Below are positions 43,201 to 55,200 of a stretch of 64,000 bases of DNA, in pieces; within the stretch, counting starts at the first letter, position 1, and each line of letters starts with the position of its first letter. The notes under the pieces were generated by a model, which saw only the letters and a list, made by a program, of their open reading frames with translations, was not told where the DNA came from and searched no databases. The DNA is from Neomonachus schauinslandi (Eukaryota; Chordata; Mammalia; Carnivora; Phocidae), in contig NC_058404.1 of NCBI RefSeq assembly GCF_002201575.2, forward strand, positions 159,098,016-159,162,015, in the 5' to 3' direction. The position numbers and the translations under genes were made by a program.

Positions 43201-46200
43201 AAAAGGAGAAGATAGTAGGAAGGGAAAAATGAAGGGGGGAAAATCGGAGGGGGAGATGAACCATGAGAGACGATGGACTCTGAGAAACAAACTGAGGGTT
43301 CTAGAGGGGAGAGGGGTGGGGGGATGGGTCAGCCTGGTGATGGGTATTAAAGAGGGCACGTATTGAATGGAGCACTGGGTGTTATACGCAAACAATGAAT
43401 CATGGAACACTACATCAAAAACTAATAATGTAATGTTTGGTGATTAACATAATAAAATTAAAAAATAAAAAAAGAAAGAACTTGTATTTTAAAGGGGAAA
43501 AACATTTTTTTAAGGATTTTTATTTATTTATTTGATAGAGAGGGAGAGCACAAGCAGGGGGAGTAGGAGAGGGAAAAGCAGGCTCCCCGCTGAGCAGAGA
43601 GCCTGATGTGGGCCTCTGTCCACAGGTCTGTGGGATCATGACCCGAGCCGAAGGCAGACACTTAACCAACTGAGCCATCCAGGCACCCCGAAAACATTTT
43701 TATAAGTAAACTACCCCCGATGTGGGACTTGAACTCATTGCATGTTCTACCAACTGAGCTAGCCAGGCAACCCAAGGGAAAAATTTAATTTTTATTTATT
43801 TTTAAATTATTTGAGAGAAAGAGAGAACAAGCAGTGGGGAGGAGTAGAGGGAGAGGGAGGAGCAGACCTCCTGCTGAGCAGGGAGCCTGACACCGGGCTT
43901 CATCCCAGGACTCTGGGATCATGACCTGAGCTGAAGGCAGACGCTTAACCGACTGAGCCACCCAGACACCCCCAAGGGAAAAATTTTAATCTCTATTCTT
44001 TATAACTTTTTTCTAAAGATTGAGTCATTTATTTGAGAGAGCACGCACGTTGAGTAGGGGGGAGGGGCAGAGGGAGAGAGAATCTCAAGCAGACTCCCCG
44101 CTGAGTGCGGAGCCCAACGTGGGGCTCAATCTCATGACCTTGAGATCATGACCTGAGCCAAAATCAAGAGTTGGACGCTTTAACTGACTGAGCCACCCAG
44201 ATGCCCCTGTTTTTTAGAACCCTTGTTCCTAAATTGATAGTCATAAGTAATTGGGGCTCTTGTTTTGGCTATATCTAAACTTTAATTCTTTGCAGGCTAG
44301 GACTTCATCTCTCTGATCCAGACCTGGAGCCAAACAGGGAGCAAATAAATGGTGGTTGAAGCTTTGCTTCTTAATTATAAGAAGGGAGTGTATTCCTGGT
44401 AGAGGTTCAGCAGACATATGGGAGAAAGAAGTTTGGCTTGCTAGAGTGTATCAGGGCAGAGCTGAGGAAGGAGTGGGAGGGCAGGAGCCATGTGACCTGA
44501 GGGGGCAGGAGCCTGGTGTGCCCTGTTGAAGAATTTTGCACTTAAATCCAGTAGATGTAAAAAGATTTGCGTTCATTACGTTCGTTCCTATAGCATTGTA
44601 GAATTTGGTTTGCTCATCAGGAGATGAGAAATCTCTATGAAGTCGATTCTTAGATTGAGAAGAAGGAAAGAGAAGAGGAAGGGAACCAAAGGAGAGTAGT
44701 CTTAGGAAATCAAAAGGGGAAACAAACAAGTATAGAAACTTTGTGACATATATTTTTATGTCATTTTAAGTTTTATATAATTAAAAACTTTCTAACAACC
44801 ACATTTTAAAAGTACAAAAAAATAAGAGGGGTGCCCGGGTGGCTCAGTCAGTTAAGCATCCGACTCTTGATTTCAGCTCAGGTCATGATCTCAGGGTCGT
44901 GAGATTGAGCCCCGAGTCAGGCTCGTGCTGGGTGTGGAGCCTACTTAAGATTCTTTCTCTCCCTCTGTTTCTCTCTCTCTCCCTCTCCCCCCTACCCTGA
45001 AAAAAAAAAAAAAGGTAGAAATAAGAAAATTTAACAATACCTTATTTAATTCAGTATATCTAAAATATCAATAATGTAATCAATATGAAAATTAGGTATT
45101 TTACACCCTTTTATGCTTATCTTAAATCTAGCGTGTATTTTACACTTACACATCTCAATATGGATTAGCCACATTTTTAGTGCTCAATAGGCACATGTTT
45201 CTAGTGCCTACCATACTGGACAGTGCAGGTCTAGAAGAAGGGCATGGTGAAATGAGGCAGAGAGGAGTCTTGTAATTGATAATCTGGTCTTTAGTGACTT
45301 TATTTCCGAGTGCCCAACACTGAGGACAGAGTACATTAGGCTGGGAATAAGGGAATGAGAAATAAGGAAATGGAGATAATAAAGTGTTCATTTCTAGGAG
45401 CTAGTTTTAATGGGAAAGAAAGAATTCTGGGAGGGTATAGGTTTATCTTTAAGATGGGAGACTGGGGTGCCTGAGTGGCTCAGTCAGTTGAGTGTCCCAC
45501 TCTCGATTTCCCCTCAGATCGTGATCTGAGGGTCGTGAGATCGAGTCCCATATTGGGCTCTCCACTCAGTATAGAGTCTGCTTGAGATTCTTTCTCCTTC
45601 TTCCCCTGTCCCTTTTCACACACACGCTGTCTCTCTCTCTCTCAAATAAAATCTTAACCAAAAAAAAAAAAAGGGGGCGCCTGGGTGGCTCAGTTAAGCG
45701 GCTGCCTTCGTTCAGGTCATGATCCCAGGGTCTGCTCAGTGGCGAGCCTGCTTCTCCCTCTCCTTTTGCCTGCTACTCTGCCTACTTGTGTGTGCGTGCT
45801 CTCTCTCTCTCAAATAAATTAAATACAATCTTGCTCTCTCTCAAATAAATTAAATACAATCTTAAAAAAAAGATGGGAGACATTAATAGGCTGATGGTAG
45901 AGAATTGGTAGGGAAAATTGGTTTGAAAAATCAAGAAATAGTGTTGTAACGGAGTAAGATACTTTGAGATGGAAGGGTGGAATGTTAGAGGAAGCTGATG
46001 GATTGTAACTTCCTAGGCAACAGAAGGCAAAGTCATGTGTTAAAGAGTATGAGAGGTGAGGTGGGATGGAGATGCAGGGAACTTGAAGAGTGGAGCAGAT
46101 TTGGAATCTAGTGGAGGTGGGAGAGGCACTGGGCCAACAGAGGCAGGAATTATGTATAAAGTGGGAACAGGTATGTGCCCAATGAGGGATAAGGGGCTGA

Positions 46201-49200
46201 TTTATTTTTTTATTTAAAAAAATTTTTTTGACAGCACGGGAGAGGGAACACAAGCAGGGGGAGTGGGAAAGGGGGAAGCAGGCTTCCCTCTGAGCAGGGA
46301 GCCCCATGTGGGGCTTCATCCCAGGACTCTGGGATCATGACGTGAGCCGAGGGCAGATGCTCAACGACTGAGCCACCCAAGCGCCCCAAGGGGCTTATTT
46401 AAAGTATAGGAATTTCTTGATTGCTATTTGTGCTTGAATTTAATGAAATTCATTTACCTGTTAAAAATCCCTTTTTGGTTTACTTTCAGGGCCATAAAAG
46501 TCACTGCAGAGGGGATTTATAGTAAGTTCACACTTGGTTTCCTTCCTGGGAATAAAAGCCACTCTGAAGAAGGAATTTATGGCAACTTCATTTCCCAGAA
46601 GTTTTTATGAGTAGTCCTATAAGGGAAGCTCTAAGAAGGCTTCTTTCCACATCTGTTAAATCCAAAATGTCCTCAGCTCAAAGTAATCTTCATATCAACT
46701 CTGGGGTTCCGAGTGGGTCCCCACAATACCATACTTGAAGATATTTTGAAGTTAAGGTAATGCCTGCTTTTTAGATAGAGTGGGTTTTATGTATTCAAAA
46801 TGAAGCCATGCCATAGGCTTGCTACTGCCTATCTAATACTCCGTAATATCCTAACTACATATATTCTGCTCTTTGTTCAGCTGCTGAGAGAAAAGGCCAA
46901 ATAGTAGGAAAAGGGAGTCAGGTCTCTATTAAGCATCATTAAGTAAGTAGGATAGAAGAAGTCAAGTTTCTACCAGAAAAGCAGAACCAGGAGGATATAT
47001 CAGGGACTTGCTATAAGGAATTGGCTTATGTTTGCCGGGGCTAAGCGAGACTGAAGTCTGTAGTATAAATAGAAAGGGATGATCATGAGCAGACTGGAAC
47101 CCCATAGGCATGTGTTTGTTCACAGGCAAGTCAGGAATAGATCTAGGGGGAAGGGAGAGTAATTGTAGACCCAGATGCTGTGTCTCTTTCAGAGAAGGCC
47201 TAACACTCTTTAAAGGCCTTCCAGTTGAGTAAATTGAGTTAACCCAGGATAATCTCCCTTTTGATTAAAGTCAGCTGAGTAGGGACTCTGTCTACAAAAT
47301 CCCTTCACAGCAGCACCTGGGTTAGTGTTTGACGGAATAACAGCGAGGTGTGTGTTCTACTAAATGGCACCTGCCTCCCTCTGTCCTCCACGTCTTTTTT
47401 TTTTTTTTTTAAGATTTTATTTATTTATTTGAGAGAGAATGAGAGAGAGCACAGGAGAGGGGTTAGAGTCAGAGGGAGAAGCAGACTCCCCGCCGAGCAG
47501 GGAGCCCGATGTGGGACTCGATCCAGAGACTCCAGGATCATGACCTGAGCTGAAGGCAGTCACCCAGCCAACTAAGCCACCCAGGCACCCTGTCCTCCAC
47601 GTCTTGAGAGAGAAGGTCTTATCTTTTTTACCCTAACAGAAAACATACTAGAAAGGAAATTCTGGGGACTGTTGTTTAATCCAGCCACACTTACACATCA
47701 GAACGCCATCACAGATGATAAAATATGTCATGGTAAGAAGTGGATATTTTTATTTATTTATTTATTTTTAAGATTTTATTTATTTGACAGGGAGAGAGAC
47801 AGCGAGAGAGGGAACACAAGCATGGGGAGTGGGAGAGGGAGAAGCAGGCTTCCCGCCGAGCAGGGAGCCTGATGCGGGGCTCAATCCCAGGACCCTGGGA
47901 TCATGACCTGAGCCGAAGGCAGACACTTAACGACTGAGCCACCCAGGCGCCCTAAGTAGATATTGCTTTAAATGGCTTTTAATCCTTATATTCATAAAGA
48001 ACAGTTCTAGAATTAATAGCACCATTTTGGTTAATCGACGAGAAAAGAGTAAAAATCTGGCCAACATCCAGAAACTTAATGGTCATAATTTTTTAGGATA
48101 TGTGATTACCAAATGTTAGACATTTCTCATAACTGCATTCTGTTTTGCCTTAGGGTACTTTTCGAGATCACACAGGAAGATGTTTTGTTTCTGGCTTCAC
48201 CTCTGACCTTTGATCCTTCCGTTGTGGAAATATTTGTTGCTCTATCAAGTGGTGCCTGTCTGCTTATTGTACCAACTTCTGTCAAAGTGCTTCCATCAAA
48301 ATTAGCTGCTGTTCTCTTTTCCCATCACAGAGTAACTATTTTGCAGGTACATTTCAGGGACAAATGAAATGCTTTGTCTTTTATTATTTAACATTTTTAA
48401 AGTTTTAGAGAATATTTTGTATTCCTGTAGTTTTTCACAGTAGGTTAATGATAATCTAGTAAGATTATTATGGGCTGTCTCCTGATGATACCACTTAATT
48501 TGCCTGAGAATGAAAAAAAAAAGTTAATTCTATTTAGAAAATTACTTTACTGTCCATTTGGTACAATAATGACTAGAGGAAGTTGACCTTCACCCAAATC
48601 TTTTGGGATACACTGCCTCTCCTATCTTAAACTTTAGCTTTTAGTGGAAAACACAAAGTTGAAGTAAGTTAAATGATAATTAGTTAGGAATTTAGATTTT
48701 CTGACCTTTTATATTACTATGTTACATTAACTTATGGAAACAAACACTTAAGTTTGTCATTTTTAAAGATTTAAAAAAATATTTATCTGAAAGTATGTGA
48801 CTGATGTTACATTGCAAGTGGTTAAAGATACTAAAGAGAATTAACAAAATTATATGCAAATCATGATAAACTAAAAATAGCAGATTTATATCTAGTGTAA
48901 GAGACTTGAGGATGTCCTAAAGGCAAAATTTGATATTGACTTTGTTTTTAGGAATTTTTTCATCCTTAAAAAATCCTTAAAAAATATATATATGTATGTA
49001 TATTATATATATAATATATATACATATAATATTATATATATAATATATATAATGAATATAGTAATGTGGCTTGATGGGTATATCAATGCATATAAATTTT
49101 CAATCTCTGGTGATCATTCTATCAGTCTGGACAAGACTTTAATATAATTTATTTTCCTACAACATTCAAGGAGTATAATTTTCAAGAAACATTTGCAAAG

Positions 49201-52200
49201 TACCTTAGTAGATTTGAGAGATAGTTACTAAAGGAAAGGAGACTTTCCTTCTATGTCAAGTCAATGAGTTCTTTCTCTTTAAATCCGATCCCCTTGCTTA
49301 ATGTTTTAGCACAGTCTCAGATAAATTTACTCTAGTAGTGGGTTTTAACCTTTTTGGGGTCCTAAATCTTTGAGAAACGGATATACATTTACTAACTCAG
49401 ATCCCAAAACACAGCAAGTTGTGCATATAGTTTCATGGTGATTTTATTTAATTCACAATACTTAATTTGGAGTATTATCAGCAGATGAAATTTGAGTTAT
49501 TTTTGTTTTTAAAGCTTTATTTGAGAGAGAGAGAGCATGAGCATGAGCAGGACGGGGAGAGGGAAAGAGAATCTCAAGCAGACTCCTCGCTGAGCACAGA
49601 GCCCAATGTGGGGCTCCAGCTCATGATTGTGAGATCACAACCTGAGTCAAAACTGAGTCGGACATGTAACTGACTGTGCCACCCAGGCGCCCCCAAATTT
49701 TGAGTTTGAGGAAGGAAGAGAAGTACACAAGCTGACAGGCTATACTTTCCTCTTTATAAGGCATGTCCTCTCTTGTTAGAAGGTTGGGGAAGAAGAACTG
49801 TAAAGTATCCTCCAAACTGAGAAGGGACTTTGAGATGAAAAAAACAAAGCAGGCAACTCCATACAGTTTACATAGTTTTATGCATGGTAACATATTGACA
49901 GGGAGGGATGGATGGATGATGATGTGGAGGGGTGCAGCTATTCTCTGCAAAGACCGGACCTTAGTCTACAGATTTTATAGACCAAAGGGATGTGTAGGGG
50001 AAGGCACTATAGTAAGATCAAAGGGTCTACATGTACCTGACAGCTAATCTTTAATTAGATCTTGTGGCACCATCCCTGCCTCAGAAAGGGGAGAGAATGT
50101 GTTATCTTGAACAAATTTATGGAGGGCCAAAGCAAGCCTCCCCCTCCCCCTATCCTGGCCTCAGTGGGCATTGCTAAGCTACGTATATTAATCTCCAAAG
50201 GTCCTGTAACACCTAGCCACCTATGTGAACAAGATCTCATTTAACTGCCCACATGAACAAGATGGAGTGCTAAGATGGATTCAGTATTGTCGGGTCTCTT
50301 ATGTCTCATAGTGAGGCATTTGTTGTTAGGGTTCATTTTTTCCTTCCAAAGTCAAATTTCTTATCAAATGATATATAAGTCATTAAGGATTTTTGCCTTT
50401 TTGCCTATATAATAGATATTCTGTACTTAAAAAAGAAAGCTTCCTGTATAGATTTTATTTATAAATAATAATGTTACCTAAAAACCTAATTGGATATATT
50501 TTAAGATTGTATTTGAGAGTGAGGGAGAGTGACAGGGGTGAGGGACAGAGGGAGAAGCAGACTCCCCACTGAGCAGGGAGCCTGATTCAGGGCTTGATCC
50601 CGGGACTCCGGGATCTTGATCTGAGCCCAAGGCAGACGGTTAACCAACTGAGCCACCCAGGCGCCCCCTAAATGGATATTAAGCAAGGATCTTAACAGGT
50701 TAAAAGACAGTACATGCTCTATTAAGGTTTTATTTTATTTTATTTTTTTAAGATTTTATTTGTCAGAGCACAAGCAGGGGGAGTGGCAGGCAGAGGGAGA
50801 GGGAGAAGCAGGCTCCCCACTGAGCAAGGAGCCCGATGCGGGGCTCGATCCCAGGATCCTGGGATCATGACCTGAGCTGAAGGCAGACGGTTAACCTACA
50901 GCCACCCAGGTTCCCCTTTATTAAGGTTTTAAAAATTAAAAAAGAACATCTTGATTTACTGTGGGGGAGAAAGGCCCCAAAGTGAAATGGACTAAGCTTT
51001 TGAGGAAATTAAAGACTGACTTTGTTTCAGGAATAAGGAATAAGGACCTTTTTGGTTTTTTACAAACCTAAAATACATTTGAGCTTTTTTTTTTTTTAAT
51101 ACTCTGGGTAGCAAAGTTATATTAAACTTGATGCCCTTTAAAAGTGAAGCCATTTAGGGGCGCCTGGGTGGCTCAGTTGTTAAGCATCTGCCTTTGGCTC
51201 AGGTCATGATCCCAGGGTGCTGGGATCGAGCCCCGCATTGGGCTCCCTGCTCCGTGGGAAGCCTGCTTCTCCCTCTCCCCCGCTGCTTGTGTTCCCTCTC
51301 TCACTGTGTCTCTCTCTGTCAAATAAATAAATAAAATCTTTAAAATAAATAAATAAATAAAAGTGCAACCATTTAATTAGAGTGAAATCTCAGGTTGCTA
51401 GCTACCAAAATGTCAGCATAATAATGTTTTTCAGTTTTATGTGAATTTTTCCTTAGAAATTTTGGAAGGAACTTTAACATTCCCTGTTTTATCTGTTATT
51501 TACTAAGTCCTATTTTTCTGTGCCTAGGATGATTTGGTAACAAAGCATATTGACTAGAATTCTGCCACTAAATTTTATCATTTCAGTTTGAGTATCTGAA
51601 GAGTGTTACTATGCTTTATCATGCTGAATATTCATAGCTGTGCAATCATTTGTAGAGTTCAAAGTTGAAATAATTATCTTTAGCACCAGAAATTAGGCCA
51701 GAACATTTCTTTTTTTTTTTTTTTTAATTTATGAGAGCGAGAACAAGCGATCACGTGCACGTAGGGGGAGGGGCAGAGGGAGAGGGGTAAGCTGACTCTG
51801 TGCTGAGCACTAAGCTCAACGCGGAACTCTTATCTCAGGACCCTGAGATCACGACCTGAGATGAAACCAAGAGTCAGATGACCAACCAACTGAGCACCCA
51901 GGCATGCCTAGAACATTTCATTTTGATAAGAGATTTTCCTTATGATAAAACTTGGTGGAACAGTTTACTTGATTTAGGATGCCTTATAAATAGAGTGGCC
52001 ATTATAATTTATTACCAAAAAACCCAGAATCTTGAGAGTGAATGGAGGTGCTAAATTCCTAGACAGGAATCTGGAATAGTAAGTTTGTACTGGGATGTAG
52101 GGTCATCCTATTACTTAAATATTTTGACAAACCAAGACTTTAATCTTTTTGAATTAAAATTCAAGATGTCCATTAGGGCTGCTGCTAGCTTTTATTGAAA

Positions 52201-55200
52201 GAAACCATTTAAAAATCTTGATTCACATGGAAATTTTCTATGGTCAAGTAAAGAGATTGGCAGATGCTCTCCCTGATAGAAAGCAACTATAAAGCTGGAG
52301 AAAATTGAAGGCAACTACGTCAACACTTTGGAAATAACCAAAGGCCTACAACTACCTGAAAAGTGTTTGTTTTTAAAAACTGTTGTGTTTTGCATAAAAA
52401 TGGAATTCGTGGTATTCTAGACTAAGCTGCTCTCCCTGCCTTCCCCAGCACAGTCAAAACAGACTTTTCTGTCAGGGCCTTTTGCTCATAAGGGCGATTA
52501 TTCAGTTTGGAATGGTAGGCTATGTCCATGCCCAAAAGCACTGTCTGTGGAAATGTTGAAGCAGGCCGGCATGGAGGGCCAAAAACTCCACTGGTTGGAG
52601 GTTGTGGTCACAGGGAGGGAAAGCACATTCTGGCTAAGGCTGTACTTGGGAATCAGACCAGAGGGCCCAAGCACATTCCTGGCTGACCTTGAGGGTATGT
52701 GCATGTACATTAGAGACACAAAAGGACCCATGGAGAATAAAAGCTGGATTAGGCTTGAAAGTGACCTAAACTTTGAGCTCATCTATACACACTAATCCAT
52801 CTCTGTGGACAGTCTGTCCAGTCGTTGCTCGACTACTGAGCTGTGCAGACAAAAGGTGACTCGTAGGAAGTAAGACTTAAAAATGAAAAGAATATATATT
52901 TAAGGGGCACCTGGGTGGTTCAGGTTATGATCTCAGGGTCCTGGGATCGAGTCCCACATTGGGCTCCTTGCTTCCCTCCCCACCAGCCCCCCACTTGTGT
53001 TCTCTCTCTCAAATGAATTTAGAAAAAAAAATACATATTTAAAAGAACAACTGAGCAATGACATTAGTGGCCACACATCACCAGGAAGACAGATTTTACA
53101 GATTTAATCCAGGCTAGTTAGTAACAAAGAAACAAGCAAAAAAGCAACAAGAACATTTCATAATGATAAAATGGCCAGTACATAAAGAGGTACGTTGTTG
53201 TATCAAGAAGATGTAACGATTATAAACGATTATCCACCTAAAAATGGAGGTTCCAAATACGTGAAGCAAAATGGACAGGATTGAAATGAGAACTAGGCAA
53301 CCCAGTAGTTCAAAATTTTAATACCTCACTTTTAACTTTTAATACCCCAATTTTAATACCCCTAGGTCATGAAAAACTAAACAGAAATCAGAACATATAA
53401 TATAGAAAACTTGAACAACATTTTCAGCCAAATTCCATTTATAGAACACAATATTTAGTAAATGCAGAATATGCATTCTTTGCAAGCACATTGAACATTT
53501 TCTAGGATAGATCATATTCTCAACCACAAAACGTGTTTCAGTAAATTTAAAATGTGACCAAGTGGCATTTATTCCAGGAAGACACACTTGGTTTAACATC
53601 CCAAAATCCACTGATAATTATGCTTTTTGTTCATTATTTATGTAGTATATATTAACAAATGCAGAAGTATTTGGCAAAGCCCAACACGTGTGATGAAGGA
53701 AAAAACCTTAAGTAGGAATAGAAGAACTTCCCCAGTGTGATGAGGGGCATCTGCAAAAAACTACAGCTAACATCCTGTTTGGTGAAAGACTTACTGCATG
53801 CTTTCACCCTAAGATTGTAAACAAGACAAGGATGTTTGCTTTTGTCACTTCTCTTCATCATTACTCTGGTTGGTCCAGGCAGTGCAAAAAGGAAAAAAAA
53901 ACAAAAACCCAACACGTTACTGATAGAAGTTAAAGAGTTCAATAAGTGAAGAGACATTAAATGTTTGTGGATTGAAGTCTCAATATTGTCAAGATCTATA
54001 AATTAAACATGGTTCCTATCAAAATCCTAGTAGGCTTTTTGGGGTAGAAATTGATAAATTGATCCTAAATTTGTATGGAAATGCGAACGCTAGTCCTGAT
54101 CTGTTCAATGGACTATACTACTCAGCAATAAAGAGCCCCATGGTCTTGAGTGTCTGTGCCTCCCCCATTCATTTGTTAAAATCCTAATGAACAACATAAT
54201 AGTATTAGGAGGTGTGGCCCTTGGGAGTTTTTAGGTCATGAGGGTGGAGCCCTCATGAAAGGGATTAGTGCTCTCAGAAAAGAGACTCTACAGAGCTCCC
54301 TAGCCCATTCCACCATGTGAGTATACAACAAGTTGGCAGCTTGTAACCTTGAAAGAGGGCTTTTACCAGAACCGGACCATGATGGCACCCTGATCTTGGA
54401 CTTAAAGCCTCCGGAACTGTGAGAAATTTCTATTGTTTGTAACCTACCTAGTCTGTGGTATTTTGTTGTATCAGCCTGAACTGAGACAAAAAGGGAATTG
54501 ATAAAACATAGGTGCATCACAAAATATTTATATGGAGTGAAAGAAGTCACGTCAAAACAATACATGATGTGTGATTCCATTTTCATATAATTCTAGAAAA
54601 TGCCAGCTGATCATTAGGAAATAGATCAGTGGTTGTCTGGAAAAGGGGTCCAGTCGAAGGGGGGGAGCGTTAACAGTGGTAATTTTAGGGCTGAAGAATA
54701 TATTCATTATTTGGATTATGGTGATAGTTTCACTGATATATCTATATATCTGTATCTCAATTTATATTGTATGCTTTAAATATGTTCAATTTATGTCAAT
54801 TATACCTCACTAAAGCTGTTTTTAAAGATCTTTCTTCATATTGTTTAGAAACATTTTTTAATCCTTTATATACTTTTTTCTACATAGAGATAATGGAAAA
54901 GGAAGTATGAACTGATTTTATATATTTTGTCCTTTTTATGTTTAAACCGTCTTGTCTAAACTATCCAATGAAGCATAACTAATATTTTTCTTAAGTTTTT
55001 TGCTAAAGCAAAATTGATATCTACATTAAGAAGGTAATGCTGCTTCAGGAGATTTCCAAAATGATTTATAATTTTATAAACACCACCTTAATTTCCATGT
55101 GGGTGCCCAGTGTTAAGCTTTGAACTAATTATTACAGTATTTACTTTTTTAAAGAAGTTAAGGGAAATAAATTATCTTTAATATATTCACAGGCGACACC

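Larger units (their letters stand above)
48347..55192 (+). other. AASDH: AASDH intron 5
   Basis: The largest intron seen, 6.8 kb. It contains an AT palindromic tract, six SINEs, an old L1 and an LTR. The stretches 48,347-48,970, 49,060-49,500, 49,700-50,495, 51,910-52,900 and 54,830-55,190 hold no element I can name with confidence. Parts of 52,190-52,900 may be old L1 or LTR. Confidence 0.65.

Noticed and set aside
43740..43770. tRNA-like A and B boxes in many SINEs as tRNA genes
   Set aside because: All sit in SINE heads with CT-rich bodies and A-tails; none folds as a complete tRNA.
54236..54586. 116-codon minus-strand frame
   Set aside because: It crosses the MaLR LTR and L1 boundary, so it is repeat-derived.
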